Of a stretch of 64,000 nt of DNA, positions 18,020 through 27,443 are shown one piece after another. The position numbers and the translations under genes are program-made. Origin of the DNA: Arthrobacter sp. JZ12. GTDB lineage: Bacteria; Actinomycetota; Actinomycetes; Actinomycetales; Micrococcaceae. A model generated the notes under the pieces. It saw nothing but the letters and a program-made list of their open reading frames with translations, was not told the DNA's origin and did not search any database. The stretch lies in NCBI RefSeq assembly GCF_035189165.1, contig NZ_CP045246.1, positions 2,232,001 to 2,296,000 of the forward strand. Reading direction: 5' to 3'. Every line of letters begins with the position of its first letter. Position 1 is the first letter of the stretch.

Positions 18020-19345
18020 TTACTGTGAGAGCCTAACGCCGCTACCGGGAAACTTCATTTCCTTGTGGGTAGGTCCAGAAGACGTGCGCCGTCGTTGTTC
18101 AAGCGGCCCACCAGCCAACTGCATCAGAGCAAGACGAAGCGGCGACGTCGGGGCACTTTCGAGGAGGGTCTGTCCCTTGAGAAGAGCGCCATCTGCGGCA
18201 TCGAAATCAGCAGGCAGGAATGCTCCGATAGCAGCCTGCGGTCCGAAACGCTCCCAGGCTTCCCGAAGCTGTCGTTCTGGGGAGCGGCCCACGGAGGAAG
18301 CCCGAACCTTGTTCAGAACAACACGCGGAGCCACGGACGGCACGGCATCCTCCAGTTCGGCGATTCCTCGCACGAGGCGCGGTACGCCTACGGAATCGGC
18401 GGAGCCAACGGCATATACCTCATCTGCCAATTCCAGGCAACGAAGGGTGGCACCGTTGCGCCGCGGTGCAAGGGTGTCGAAGCTGAGTTCCTCATCCGCT
18501 TCCAGGCCGAACCCGCAATCAACGATGACCGCATCGAACACCGAGAGTGCCATGCCAAGCACGAGCCCCAGGGCAGCCGGCCTCACCTCCGCCCAGCGGT
18601 CGGGACGCGTAATCCCGGTCAGTACATGGAGCACTTGGCCTTTTAGTGGTATCTCCGAGCACAGGCGGAGAAGAGCGTCAGCGTTCAACGAGCCCTGATC
18701 GGCAACACGACAGGCCTGCGCTATGCCCGCTGACTCATCGAGCAGTCCCAGGAAGGCAGCAACACTGGCTCCATACGTATCGGCATCGATCAGTAGAACG
18801 CGGGAACCATCAGCGGCAAGTTCGGCCGCCAGGTTCACAGCGATTATCGTCCGACCGGGGGCACCGGTGGGACCCCAGATAACGGACAGGGTGCCCTGAC
18901 CGTCGGGTTCAGGCAGATCGTCGGGCTCGGCGCTCCGGGGAGCAAGGGACTGGGATGGGTCGGCCAGCGCTGTCCTCAACGCACTTGTTCCCCGCAACTC
19001 AAGATCGGTCACTGCCGCGGCGAGTTCATCGGACAAAACCTCGGAGTGAACCGCTGTCGGGACGCACCGTACGTCGAGGACACGGAGCTTTTCCTGTGTA
19101 TCCGAATCATCTGTCAAGGCAACGACTGCCACCTCGGCGGCGTGGAGCCGTTCCAGGAGCGAGGACGTGAGCTCGACGGCGTCCGCGGCTATGACTGCAG
19201 CGCGGGCGATGCCTGTCTGGCAGGCGGCCAGTAGTTCAGCAAATTCGTCGCACCGACGGACCACCGTGACCGGACCGCGCAGCCGCTCCAGAGCGGGAAC
19301 ACAGTCACTTGCCGAACGGCCCAGGGTGACCACCGGGATGCTCAT
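18020..19345 (-). CDS. CpaE/MinD-like P-loop ATPase
   Basis: A 441-residue protein with an N-terminal receiver-like domain lacking obvious phosphoacceptor chemistry (1-120) and a C-terminal ParA/MinD-type domain. The nucleotide loop reads GPTGAPGRT at 158-166: the signature lysine and the P-loop lysine of KGGxGKT are replaced by Thr and Arg. The Walker A' segment VLLIDADTYGAS is conserved. CpaE proteins localise Flp/tad pilus machinery. Here the only companion is the SAF protein upstream, overlapping by 4 bp; no CpaF ATPase, TadB/C or pilin gene is visible. The lost lysines argue for weak or altered nucleotide use, so a scaffold role is possible. Confidence 0.72.
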   Translation of the reverse strand: MSIPVVTLGRSASDCVPALERLRGPVTVVRRCDEFAELLAACQTGIARAAVIAADAVELTSSLLERLHAAEVAVVALTDDSDTQEKLRVLDVRCVPTAVHSEVLSDELAAAVTDLELRGTSALRTALADPSQSLAPRSAEPDDLPEPDGQGTLSVIWGPTGAPGRTIIAVNLAAELAADGSRVLLIDADTYGASVAAFLGLLDESAGIAQACRVADQGSLNADALLRLCSEIPLKGQVLHVLTGITRPDRWAEVRPAALGLVLGMALSVFDAVIVDCGFGLEADEELSFDTLAPRRNGATLRCLELADEVYAVGSADSVGVPRLVRGIAELEDAVPSVAPRVVLNKVRASSVGRSPERQLREAWERFGPQAAIGAFLPADFDAADGALLKGQTLLESAPTSPLRLALMQLAGGPLEQRRRTSSGPTHKEMKFPGSGVRLSQ

Positions 19346-19995
19346 CGCATACCCGCATTGACTACGACGGCGATCCTTGCGTCGTTGGATAGCGCATCGA
19401 GCAGCGACGGCATCGTTTCATCATCCACCAACACGAAGACGCGTGCTGACTGCGTGGCGGCAAGCGCTGAATCTTCCTCGACGTAGTCGAAAATTTCTGC
19501 CCCCTCGAGTAGCAGGACCGGCTCTCCATACTCGTTGCCCTCGCCTCGGGGGGACACCCATACATCTACTCGATCACCTGTAGATGTCCCTGCAGGGAGT
19601 GGCGCCTCGACTGAAAGGCCAACAGGCTTTCGGTCCAACGCATCAGGTGAACCGATACTTGAGTCCGGCACCAGCTCGCCTGCTGCGATCATGCGTTGTG
19701 CGACCGCTTCATCCGGTAACCCTGCGGCGACGGTGCGGTAGGTACCCTCCAGCTCACCGAGCCGAACCGGGACGATTCGAAAATGCTCAGGAGTCAATTC
19801 TGTGCCTACCGGAAGGTCCTCCCGCGCAGCATAGACGTCTGTAGTCCTGTCCACGCTATTGACCAGCGCCAGAACGCCTGCCACGGAGATACAGACCAGC
19901 AGAAGTCCGATGAGAAGCCGGGGATCCTTCCAGGACGGCTTGCGCAACCGCAGTGGCGTCGTCGCGCCCGTCATGCTTTCGAACTTGAGACTCAT
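19342..19995 (-). CDS. SAF-domain protein, CpaB/RcpC-like
   Basis: A 217-residue protein with a cytoplasmic basic N-terminus, one transmembrane helix near residues 28-48 (RLLIGLLLVCISVAGVLAL), and an SAF beta-clip domain at about 52-115 (AAREDLPVGTELTPEHF, RMIAAGELVPDS). A further C-terminal domain contains DRVDVWVSP, as in RcpC/CpaB. CpaB proteins sit in the envelope and help assemble Flp pili. The gene is translationally coupled to the CpaE-like ATPase and is the first of the pair. A start eight codons further in (MTGATTPLRL) is equally possible. Confidence 0.78.
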   Translation of the reverse strand: MSLKFESMTGATTPLRLRKPSWKDPRLLIGLLLVCISVAGVLALVNSVDRTTDVYAAREDLPVGTELTPEHFRIVPVRLGELEGTYRTVAAGLPDEAVAQRMIAAGELVPDSSIGSPDALDRKPVGLSVEAPLPAGTSTGDRVDVWVSPRGEGNEYGEPVLLLEGAEIFDYVEEDSALAATQSARVFVLVDDETMPSLLDALSNDARIAVVVNAGMR

Positions 19996-20190
19996 TTTTT
20001 GCTATACCCCCAACAGCGGCACTGGGTGGCCGATCCAGCCACCCGCACACATTCTCTTGTACAGCTTCGGCAAATGAAAACCTTCCGGGGCAATTGGCCG
20101 CAAACTGTGGATAAGGGCGATCAAACGGGGTTATTGGTGACAAGATAGACTCAACGGTTTGTTGCACGGGCGAGAGGAAGGCGACTTTTC
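19996..20190. other. Divergent intergenic region between the SAF gene and the HTH gene
   Basis: A 195-bp AT-richer gap with promoters for both directions. It contains a perfect inverted DnaA box at 20106-20114. AGATAGACT near 20144 could include a -10 for the HTH gene, but no convincing -35 goes with it. Confidence 0.4.
20106..20114 (-). promoter_or_regulatory. DnaA-box sequence (TTATCCACA on the minus strand)
   Basis: A perfect 9-mer, read as TGTGGATAA on the plus strand, 77 bp upstream of the HTH gene start. It is the second copy of this word found in a divergent promoter region of the window. Confidence 0.35.
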
Positions 20191-20409
20191 GTGGCACAGA
20201 AACGGTTCATGACACTCGCCGATGTCGGAGAAGTGCTCAACATCTCGTCCTCGCAGACGTACGCGCTTGTGCGCTCGGGGGAACTACCGGCAATCCAGGT
20301 GGGTGGCCGCGGCCAGTGGCGTGTCGAGACGCAGGCCCTCGAGGACTACATTGCCCGCGCCTACGAGAAAACTGCAGCCAGCGTCAGGGAAGGTCTACAC
20401 GCCGAGTAG
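20191..20409 (+). CDS. Excisionase-like helix-turn-helix protein
   Basis: A 72-residue protein that is almost entirely one winged-helix domain of the MerR/excisionase (HTH_17) type: MTLADVGEVLNISSSQTYAL recognition helices, then GELPAIQVGGRGQWRVE as the wing, then a C-terminal helix. No prophage or integrase gene is nearby, so it is more likely a small chromosomal regulator of the BldC-like kind than a true excisionase. It is divergent from the SAF/CpaE pair and could control it, which is an inference from position only. Confidence 0.75.
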   Translation: MAQKRFMTLADVGEVLNISSSQTYALVRSGELPAIQVGGRGQWRVETQALEDYIARAYEKTAASVREGLHAE

Positions 20410-20467
20410 TCAGTGCCTCTCCTCTACCAGAGGCGAAAGCTTCCACCTCCGGCGCCCAAGGACAACC

Positions 20468-21016
20468 TCATCGCGTCGAAATCGCCGCAATGCTTCGAAA
20501 CGGCACAGCAAAAACGGAACTCACTCCAGTTCGTCTCCGCTGCTCCCCCGGCAGCACCTCGGCCAACTCCACGAAATCCTTTCCGACGCGGTCGATGACT
20601 CCCTCTACACGCAATTCGCTGCCAACCCGGTGCAGAGTGACAGGAGCGCGGTCCCGCGACAGCGTACGCAGTGCCGACGACAGACCCAGAGCTTGCTGAA
20701 GGCGCGACGCTTCAAGCGCTACGGTCCTGCCTAGTCCCTCCACAAGCTGAACAGCGTGGATGGGCACGATTACCTCTTCCGCCGCTGAGCTCAAAACAAG
20801 CCACTCAGAACCGACGTGGGTAAGTTCCCCTGTGAACACCCGCCCGTTCGAAACAGCGACTTTCAACACCAGCCCGATCTGCCCTCGCATCCGATCAACC
20901 AGCCCTAGGGTTGCCTGCTCGCTTCGGAATCGATCTGCGACCTCACTCTCGAGCGCAGCCTGCTCAGCTGCCTCGAATTGAGCTTCGACGTCATCAAAGA
21001 GGGACTTCCAGCGCAT
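20468..21016 (-). CDS. Conserved hypothetical protein
   Basis: A 182-residue soluble protein I cannot name. It starts MRWKSLFDDVEAQFEAAEQA with an acidic amphipathic helix. It then has a beta-rich centre with two similar segments (FTGELTHVGSEWLVL near 60-75 and VEGVIDRVGKDFVEL near 137-151) that look like a duplicated small barrel. It has no membrane segment or cysteine motif. Similar proteins of this size occur near secA in actinobacteria as far as I recall, but I know no function. It converges with the HTH gene. Confidence 0.65.
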   Translation of the reverse strand: MRWKSLFDDVEAQFEAAEQAALESEVADRFRSEQATLGLVDRMRGQIGLVLKVAVSNGRVFTGELTHVGSEWLVLSSAAEEVIVPIHAVQLVEGLGRTVALEASRLQQALGLSSALRTLSRDRAPVTLHRVGSELRVEGVIDRVGKDFVELAEVLPGEQRRRTGVSSVFAVPFRSIAAISTR

Positions 21017-21136
21017 CAGTTCAGCCTAAGTGCGAGAACCGCCTGCAGCAACCAGTAGACATCGAGTGCGCTTCAAGGTAGACAAGGAGCAGCAAAGTTA
21101 ATCAAACGGCATCAAACTGCATCAGGCGGGTTGAAA

Positions 21137-21865
21137 GTGAAAAAAGGCTATCCCGAGACAGCGTTAGCGCTTTGCGTACTCTTGCTCGGCTGTGTGTTGG
21201 CGCTGACCGGCGCTTATCTGCTTGCAACCGAGAGACCGTCGGCACTGAACTTGCAGTTTCTGGTCGGGCTTGGTGTTACGGGCTTCGGTCTCCTCGTGAT
21301 CGCATGGTGGATTGCGACGCTCTGCCTCGCGGTTGCTGCGGAGGCTCTGGCAAGAAGCGGCTCATGGCGAACCGCCCAACGCGTCGGCGCCCTGTCTCCT
21401 GCCTTCATGCGTCGGACGGTGTGCGTCGCTCTGGGTGCGCAACTCGTTGCAATTCCATCCGCTCACGCTGATGGTCCTCGCCATAGCCACACCCTGGAAC
21501 TTGTCCAAGCCCGCTTTGAATCTGGAATTGCTCCGTCACCTAGCCCGCTCTGGCAGACAACTGAGGAAACGCAAGCTGCCGGACCCTCCTGGCGTCCCTC
21601 CAGGCTGCCGTCAGACGGAAGCTTGCTGATCGGCAACGTCAAAGCAGAACGGGCAGGCGATCGTCACCAGCGCTCGGAAGTGACAGTGACTCCCGGCGAT
21701 TCTCTCTGGTCAATTGCATCCCGGTGGATCGGCCCAGGCGGAACCGACGCTGATGTGGCCGAAGCTTGGCCGCACTGGTACGCAGCGAACAAACACATCA
21801 TCGGAGAGCATCCTGATCTCCTATGCCCCGGACAGGTACTTCAACCACCTGCCGCCCAACAGTGA
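21137..21865 (+). CDS. LysM-domain membrane protein
   Basis: About 242 residues with two N-terminal transmembrane helices (residues about 8-30 and 40-68), a third hydrophobic stretch near 95-110 ending AHADG, a low-complexity linker, and a C-terminal LysM domain at about 185-240 (VTPGDSLWSIASRWIG, ANKHIIGEHPDLLCPGQVL). LysM binds peptidoglycan, so the protein links membrane and wall. I prefer the GTG at 21137 over the TTG at 21131 because of spacing from GGCGGG. It is 13 bp upstream of the next gene and likely co-transcribed with it. Confidence 0.75.
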   Translation: MKKGYPETALALCVLLLGCVLALTGAYLLATERPSALNLQFLVGLGVTGFGLLVIAWWIATLCLAVAAEALARSGSWRTAQRVGALSPAFMRRTVCVALGAQLVAIPSAHADGPRHSHTLELVQARFESGIAPSPSPLWQTTEETQAAGPSWRPSRLPSDGSLLIGNVKAERAGDRHQRSEVTVTPGDSLWSIASRWIGPGGTDADVAEAWPHWYAANKHIIGEHPDLLCPGQVLQPPAAQQ

Positions 21866-21878
21866 AAGAGGTATTAAC

Positions 21879-22424
21879 ATGAGCGCACTGACCCATCTGC
21901 CGGCGCCCGTCGGCCCTGCTCACCCCGCAGGACCTGCGACTCCACCTCGACCGGTCCTCGTTCGGCCTTCGACTTCTACTGGAGACATTGAGGACCTTGA
22001 AGCGCGGTTTGAGCCCCGTCCCATACCTGCCCCAAGTCCGGTACCGGAGGTACCGGATGAGCTCGAGTCGATTGCCCGGAAGGTGGCCCGCGGCGCGCTG
22101 GAGGTACTCGGTGGAACCAGGCCCCTGCAACAGATGTCCAGGCTTCTTGACGCCCGGAGCTACGAGCGGCTGCAACTACGATCCAACCTCGTCAGAAGCA
22201 TCGAACTGTCGCAGAACGCGTTGCCGACCGGAACGGCCATGCAGGGCGGCGCAGTCAGACTGCATCGCAACGTCATGATCAGGAGCGTTCGCATCTGCCC
22301 CATTACCCCAGTCGTTTTCGAGGCGTCCGTAGTAGCCGCCGAGCAGAAACGCGTCCGCGCTCTCGCGCTACGGATAGAGCGATGGCGTGGGCAGTGGCGC
22401 GTCACCGAACTTCAGATTGGCTGA
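21879..22424 (+). CDS. Small actinobacterial protein beside secA (possibly DUF6459 family)
   Basis: A 181-residue protein starting at the ATG at 21879, supported by GAAAGAGGT ten bases upstream; the longer frame would lie inside the LysM gene. The first 60 residues are rich in proline and alanine. The rest is a compact alpha/beta domain ending with RALALRIERWRGQWRVTELQIG. This C-terminal phrase, with its Arg- and Trp-rich strand pair, is what I associate with the DUF6459 proteins often found next to secA in actinobacteria. It converges with secA. Function is unknown. Confidence 0.65.
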   Translation: MSALTHLPAPVGPAHPAGPATPPRPVLVRPSTSTGDIEDLEARFEPRPIPAPSPVPEVPDELESIARKVARGALEVLGGTRPLQQMSRLLDARSYERLQLRSNLVRSIELSQNALPTGTAMQGGAVRLHRNVMIRSVRICPITPVVFEASVVAAEQKRVRALALRIERWRGQWRVTELQIG

Positions 22425-22468
22425 TCCGCCCGGCCTGCCTCGTCTACTACCACTACCGACAACTACTA

Positions 22469-25204
22469 CTACCGACGACGACGCTTCGCTGCCGCGCGCT
22501 GATCCGCGCGCCCGCCCTTCGCGGCCTCGTCCGAGTCACTGCGACGACGCTCAACCCTCGTCTCGACGCCGCCCTGCGCATTGGGTGCCGTGAATGCCAG
22601 ACTCGCCGGACGCGCGGGTTCCTCGAGTCCCGCAGCCTTGATCGTTGGAGTACCAACTACTCCCCGTGCGTCAGTAACGCCAGGCAGGGTGCTCTGCTGG
22701 GCGGGAGCGACCTCTACTTCGAGGTTGAAGATGTAGCCGATGCTCTCTTCCCGGATGGCCTCCATCATCGCCTGAAAGAGCACAAACCCTTCCCGCTGGT
22801 ACTCAACGAGCGGGTCGCGCTGAGCCATTGCGCGCAGACCGATTCCCTCCTTGAGGTAGTCCATCTCGTAAAGGTGCTCCTGCCATTTGCGGCCGATCAC
22901 CGACAAGACAACGCGCCGTTCAAGCTCCCGCATTGTCTTCTCGCCCAGGGCTTCCTCGCGCTGCTTATACGCAACCTTCGCGTCCGAGAGAATTTCGGAG
23001 TAAAGGAAATCACGGGTGACCTTGGACTTGCCGCCTGCTTCCTCAACCACCTCGTCGATGGTGAGGCTGATGGGGTAGAGCGTCTTGAGGTTGGTCCACA
23101 GCTGTTCGTAGTCCCAGTCGTCCCCGTGACCCTGCGACGTAGCTTCGTCAACCATCGCGGTCACTACATCCTCGAGGAAATGCTCGACCTTTTCGTGGAG
23201 GTCGTCGCCCTCCAGAATCCGGCGGCGATCGCTGTAGATAGCTTCGCGCTGCCGGTTGAGGACGTCGTCGTACTTCAGGACGTTCTTTCGCTGCTCCGCG
23301 TTGCGGCTCTCTACCTGTCCCTGGGCACTCTCAATAGCCTTTGAGACCATCTTTGACTCCAGCGCGACGTCGTCGGGCATGGAGGAACTGTTCATGATGC
23401 GCTCGGCCGCACCCGAATTGAACAACCGCATCAGATCGTCGGTCAGCGACAGGTAAAAGCGGGAAGCGCCTGGATCGCCCTGGCGCCCGGATCGTCCGCG
23501 CAGCTGGTTGTCGATACGGCGTGATTCGTGCCGTTCGGTTCCGAGGACGTACAAGCCGCCCAGGTTGCGTACTTCCTCCTGCTGCGCCTCCACCGCTTCC
23601 TTCGCGGCGGCAAGCTCATGAGGCCATTGCGCTTCGTATTCTTCGGGGTTTTCCGCCGGATGCAGCCCCTTCTTTTCCATGGCGGCCACGGCGTCGAACT
23701 CGGCGTTTCCGCCCAGCATGATGTCGGTACCGCGTCCTGCCATGTTGGTTGCTACCGTGACGGCGCCCTTGCGGCCGGCCTGGGCCACGATAGCCGCTTC
23801 ACGAGCGTGGTTCTTCGCGTTTAGCACCTCATGCCGGATGCCTGCCTTTGCCAACTGCTTCGACAGGTACTCGCTCTTCTCCACCGAGGTGGTGCCGACA
23901 AGTACAGGCTGGCCCTTTTCGTGACGCTCAGCGATGTCCTTGACCACAGCCTCGAACTTCGCCACTTCGTTCTTGTAGATGAGGTCTGAGCGGTCTTCCC
24001 TGATCATCGGGCGGTTGGTCGGGATGGGAACCACCCCGAGCTTGTACGTGCTCATGAACTCTGCCGCTTCGGTCTCAGCTGTGCCGGTCATGCCCGACAG
24101 CTTGTCGTAGAGACGGAAGTAGTTCTGCAGAGTGACGGTTGCCAGGGTCTGGTTCTCCGCCTTGATCTCGACGCCTTCCTTGGCCTCGATCGCCTGGTGC
24201 ATACCTTCGTTGTAGCGCCTGCCCGCGAGGATGCGGCCGGTGTGCTCGTCGACGATCATGACCTCGCCGTTCAGGACCACGTAGTCCTTGTCCCTCTTGA
24301 ACAGCTCCTTGGCCTTGATTGCGTTGTTGAGGAAACCGATCAACGGCGTATTCGCCGACTCGTACAGATTGTGGATGCCAAGGTAATCCTCGACCTTCTC
24401 GATGCCGCTCTCGAGCACGCCGACGGTTCGTTTCTTCTCGTCGACCTCGTAATCGGTCTCGCGTGCCAGCCGTGTGACCACCTTGGAGAATTCCGTGTAC
24501 CACCGGTTGACGTCGCCGGAGGCCTGCCCGGAGATGATGAGCGGGGTTCGGGCCTCGTCAATGAGGATCGAGTCGACTTCGTCGACGATAGCGAAGTTGT
24601 GACCGCGCTGGACCAGTTCGGAAGCGCTCCACGCCATGTTGTCGCGCAGGTAGTCAAACCCGAACTCGTTATTCGTGCCGTAGGTGATGTCAGCGGCATA
24701 CTGGGCGCGGCGAGTGGCAGGATCCTGCTTTGAAAGGATGCATCCGCAGCTGAGTCCCAGGAAGCGGAAGACCCTGCCCATCAGATCGGACTGGTACTCC
24801 GCCAGATAGTCGTTAGTGGTAACGACGTGGACGCCCTTGCCTGTCAGCGCATTGAGGTAGGCCGGCGCTGTTGCGACCAGGGTCTTTCCTTCGCCTGTCT
24901 TCATTTCGGCGATATTCCCGAGGTGAAGAGCGGCACCGCCCATGAGCTGAACGTCGAAATGGCGGAGGCCGAGGGTGCGGCCGGCCGCTTCCCGGACTGC
25001 GGCGAACGCCTCGGGCAGCAGCGCGTCCAGTGACTCTCCGTCCTGGTAGCGCTGCTTGAGCTTGTCGGTTTCACCCCGCAGCTCCTCATCGCTAAGGCCG
25101 CGGAACTCGTCTTCGAGGACGTTGATGGCGTCGGCGTAGTTGCGGAGTTGTTTCAGTGTCTTCTTATCGCCGGTACGAAGGACTCGTTCAAGAAGTGATG
25201 GCAC
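22469..25204 (-). CDS. secA: Preprotein translocase ATPase SecA
   Basis: A 911-residue SecA, the motor that pushes unfolded preproteins through SecYEG. Walker A is MKTGEGKT near residue 101, the DEAD-type Walker B reads [17 protein letters not shown] near 208, and helicase motifs continue through [15 protein letters not shown] and [18 protein letters not shown]. The C-terminus ends in a basic stretch with no zinc-binding cysteines, as usual in actinobacterial SecA1. The start is a GTG at 25204 that lies inside the last codons of the YcaQ-like gene (17-bp overlap), preceded by GGGAG. The start context implies translation coupled to, or at least overlapping with, the upstream gene. Confidence 0.96.
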   Translation of the reverse strand: MPSLLERVLRTGDKKTLKQLRNYADAINVLEDEFRGLSDEELRGETDKLKQRYQDGESLDALLPEAFAAVREAAGRTLGLRHFDVQLMGGAALHLGNIAEMKTGEGKTLVATAPAYLNALTGKGVHVVTTNDYLAEYQSDLMGRVFRFLGLSCGCILSKQDPATRRAQYAADITYGTNNEFGFDYLRDNMAWSASELVQRGHNFAIVDEVDSILIDEARTPLIISGQASGDVNRWYTEFSKVVTRLARETDYEVDEKKRTVGVLESGIEKVEDYLGIHNLYESANTPLIGFLNNAIKAKELFKRDKDYVVLNGEVMIVDEHTGRILAGRRYNEGMHQAIEAKEGVEIKAENQTLATVTLQNYFRLYDKLSGMTGTAETEAAEFMSTYKLGVVPIPTNRPMIREDRSDLIYKNEVAKFEAVVKDIAERHEKGQPVLVGTTSVEKSEYLSKQLAKAGIRHEVLNAKNHAREAAIVAQAGRKGAVTVATNMAGRGTDIMLGGNAEFDAVAAMEKKGLHPAENPEEYEAQWPHELAAAKEAVEAQQEEVRNLGGLYVLGTERHESRRIDNQLRGRSGRQGDPGASRFYLSLTDDLMRLFNSGAAERIMNSSSMPDDVALESKMVSKAIESAQGQVESRNAEQRKNVLKYDDVLNRQREAIYSDRRRILEGDDLHEKVEHFLEDVVTAMVDEATSQGHGDDWDYEQLWTNLKTLYPISLTIDEVVEEAGGKSKVTRDFLYSEILSDAKVAYKQREEALGEKTMRELERRVVLSVIGRKWQEHLYEMDYLKEGIGLRAMAQRDPLVEYQREGFVLFQAMMEAIREESIGYIFNLEVEVAPAQQSTLPGVTDARGVVGTPTIKAAGLEEPARPASLAFTAPNAQGGVETRVERRRSDSDEAAKGGRADQRAAAKRRRR

Positions 25205-26504
25205 TGGTGTTTGCTCCCAATCTCGGTACGCCGCTTTCTGGCGTTGTCAGTCTACGTGAGAGACGCGCCGTCTCCCGATTTAGTTCCCAGCCGTACTCTC
25301 GCGCTAGTGCTGTGGCGAGGGGCTGCGCAAGCCCTCCTCGCGGCTGGACGACAACGTGGTCCAGACCCAGCCATCCGGCCATTAGCACAAGCTCCTCCGC
25401 GAGCTCGACGGCGGTGTCAGCCGGCGCGCAATCCTCGGCGTACGCGCCACGCACCATCAATCGTCCCTGGACACGGTCTGCCTTCAGATCCACTCGGGCA
25501 ACCATGCGGTCACGCAGCAGGAACGGGAGCACGTAGTACCCGTACTTCCGCTTCTCGGCGGGAGTGTAGATCTCGATCCTGTAGTGGAAGTCGAATAAGG
25601 AGTGCAGCCGCTGGCGCTCGAACACGAGCGAATCGAATGGACTGAGCAAGGCACGCCCCGCAGCCGCACGCGGAAGCACGGATCCGGCATAACGATAGGC
25701 GGGCTGCTTCCAGTGCTCAACCGAAACCGGCACTAACGTTCCCCGCTGTACCAGCGTCTGAATTGCAAAAGCTGCTGCCTTGACCGGGATCCTGAAGTAG
25801 TCCGCCAGGCAACGGGTCGTCCCGATCCCAAGCGCGGCCGCGGAGCGCTCGGTCAGGAACAGGTATGCCTCCGCAGGCGGCACTTCCCGGCCTGCCAGTG
25901 ACGGGTCAGGCATCACTTTCCTGGTCAGCGCATAGCGGCGTTCGAACTGCGCCGTCCGACCCGCGGACGAGATCAGCCCGTGCTGGAACAGGTCCTCGAG
26001 GACGCGCTTCACCGAACTCCAGTTCCAGCCCCACTGCTCCGTGCTTCGTTCTTCCTCATGACCGAGCTGGTCCTGAACCTGCCCTGCCGTGAGCGGTCTG
26101 CTGGATTCGAGCAGATTAAGAATCCTGTGCGCCAGCGATTCCTTGACATCGACGGGCAGGGAGGATGCGCTCGCCCACCGGCGACGCTGGACAGCCACCA
26201 GGTAGGGGAACAGTTCCGGAAGAACAAAGCTTGCTTCGTGCGCCCAGTACTCCACCAAGCGACGCGGTGACTTCCCGGAGAACCTGTCAAGCAGCGTCCC
26301 GTCGTAGGAGCCGAGCCGGGCGAAAAGGGGCAGGTAGTGACTCCTCGAGAGGACATTCACAGAATCGATCTGGAGAAGCTGCAACCGCGCAAGGGTGCGG
26401 CCCATCTCCCGCGTTGTCACGCCGTTGATGGGCCGCACCCTTGCCAAACCCTGTGCTTCCAGCGCGATTCGACGCGCCTGCGGAAGCGTCAGGATTGAGC
26501 TCAT
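25188..26504 (-). CDS. YcaQ/AlkX-like winged-helix DNA glycosylase
   Basis: A 438-residue protein of the crosslink-repair DNA glycosylase family (HTH_42). The catalytic QxD motif is visible as Q45-I46-D47 in [17 protein letters not shown]. It is followed by the family phrases ARLGSYD and [16 protein letters not shown] and three winged-helix units. YcaQ enzymes excise N-alkylated bases and can unhook interstrand crosslinks. Its 3' end overlaps the secA start. The QxD rather than QxQ form puts it closer to the housekeeping AlkX branch than to self-resistance glycosylases in antibiotic clusters. Confidence 0.82.
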   Translation of the reverse strand: MSSILTLPQARRIALEAQGLARVRPINGVTTREMGRTLARLQLLQIDSVNVLSRSHYLPLFARLGSYDGTLLDRFSGKSPRRLVEYWAHEASFVLPELFPYLVAVQRRRWASASSLPVDVKESLAHRILNLLESSRPLTAGQVQDQLGHEEERSTEQWGWNWSSVKRVLEDLFQHGLISSAGRTAQFERRYALTRKVMPDPSLAGREVPPAEAYLFLTERSAAALGIGTTRCLADYFRIPVKAAAFAIQTLVQRGTLVPVSVEHWKQPAYRYAGSVLPRAAAGRALLSPFDSLVFERQRLHSLFDFHYRIEIYTPAEKRKYGYYVLPFLLRDRMVARVDLKADRVQGRLMVRGAYAEDCAPADTAVELAEELVLMAGWLGLDHVVVQPRGGLAQPLATALAREYGWELNRETARLSRRLTTPESGVPRLGANTSAITS

Positions 26505-26533
26505 TTCCTGATCATAGGCTCCGGTCTGCCATA

Positions 26534-27259
26534 TCAGGCGGAGGCAGACTCCCGCGCACGGTAGGCGACGACTTCCTCATGTGGGTCTTCCGGCGCCTCA
26601 GCGCACTTGGAGTCGAGCGTGATTACGCCGTACGTCCAGGCCTGACGGCGATAAACAACAGAGGGCGCGCCGGTCTGGGAGTCGACGAAGAGGTAGAAGT
26701 CGTGTCCTACAAGCTCCATGTTGTCAACGGCGTCATCAAGGCTCATCGGGGTTCCCGAGAAGACCTTGCGCCGAATCAGGACGGGTGAGTCACCCGCTGG
26801 AATATGTTCTTGCGGTTCATAACCGCTCTGTTCCGCGGATTCCGGTGCGGCATTTCCTGTGTCGTTGGAAGATTCCGCGTAGATTGGCTGACTGGTGCTT
26901 GCAGGTTCCAGGGCAGCTGTCGCTTCCCGGACCGCGACGGGGGTATGCCGCCCATGGTGAACCTTGCGGCGGTCCCTGGCCCTGCGCAGCCTCTCCAGAA
27001 GCTTGCTGTAAGCCAGGTCAAATGCTGCGAACTTATCCGCAGCGGATGCTTCGGCCCGGATTACCGGACCCCTTCCGAGAACCGTGAGTTCGACAGTGAG
27101 CGCGCTGTCTGCCTGACGGGCGTTCGGCTCCTTGGTAACCTTCGCGTCAAGCCGCTGGACCTTGTCCCCCAGTTGTTCGATTTTGTCGATCCTCTCTTCC
27201 GCGTACTCCCGGAAGCGGTCAGAAACTGCCAGGTTTCGGCCGTTGATCATGAATTCCAT
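26534..27259 (-). CDS. hpf: Ribosome hibernation promoting factor, long form
   Basis: About 241 residues from the ATG at 27259, chosen because GGAGGG lies five bases upstream; the alternative TTG start overlaps that site. The N-terminal S30AE (RaiA) domain covers about 1-105 (MEFMINGRNLAVSDRFREYA) and binds the decoding region of the 30S subunit. After a low-complexity acidic linker, the C-terminal domain (about 180-240, IRRKVFSGTPMSLDDAVDNM, VDSQTGAPSVVYRR) dimerises ribosomes into 100S particles. A hairpin and a GGGTAT word lie upstream. It falls between the ComF gene and the YcaQ-like gene on the same strand. Confidence 0.93.
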   Translation of the reverse strand: MEFMINGRNLAVSDRFREYAEERIDKIEQLGDKVQRLDAKVTKEPNARQADSALTVELTVLGRGPVIRAEASAADKFAAFDLAYSKLLERLRRARDRRKVHHGRHTPVAVREATAALEPASTSQPIYAESSNDTGNAAPESAEQSGYEPQEHIPAGDSPVLIRRKVFSGTPMSLDDAVDNMELVGHDFYLFVDSQTGAPSVVYRRQAWTYGVITLDSKCAEAPEDPHEEVVAYRARESASA

Positions 27260-27290
27260 AGTGCCCTCCAAAATCGCTCAGGTGACACAA

Positions 27291-27323
27291 CAGCGGCCGA
27301 GGATTTGCTCCTTCCAGCCGCTG
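27291..27323 (-). promoter_or_regulatory. hpf leader hairpin and nearby GGGTAT word
   Basis: In the 184-bp gap upstream of hpf, CAGCGGC (27317-27323 on the minus strand) can pair with GCCGCTG (27291-27297) around a 19-base loop containing AAGGAG, about 32 bp before the start codon. Further upstream, GGGTAT at 27349-27354 (minus) resembles the -10 of stress sigma factors of the SigF/SigB type; no clear GTTT -35 is found. Both are weak calls. Confidence 0.25.
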
Positions 27324-27443
27324 TCGATGGGTAACTGTCTTCGTTGTGATACCCATACTTCACGGTAGTTCACCAAATGTTTGAAATCACCCCTACTCAT
27401 CGGTTTTTTTGTTCCGGTGCGCTGAGAGCTGACAACACGCCGC

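Noticed and set aside
20191..20409. A prophage or integrative element marked by an excisionase gene
   Set aside because: No integrase, att-like repeat or phage gene is nearby, and flanking genes are conserved chromosomal ones.
22382..23344. A 320-residue plus-strand frame
   Set aside because: It is antisense to the end of secA and has no ribosome site or domain.
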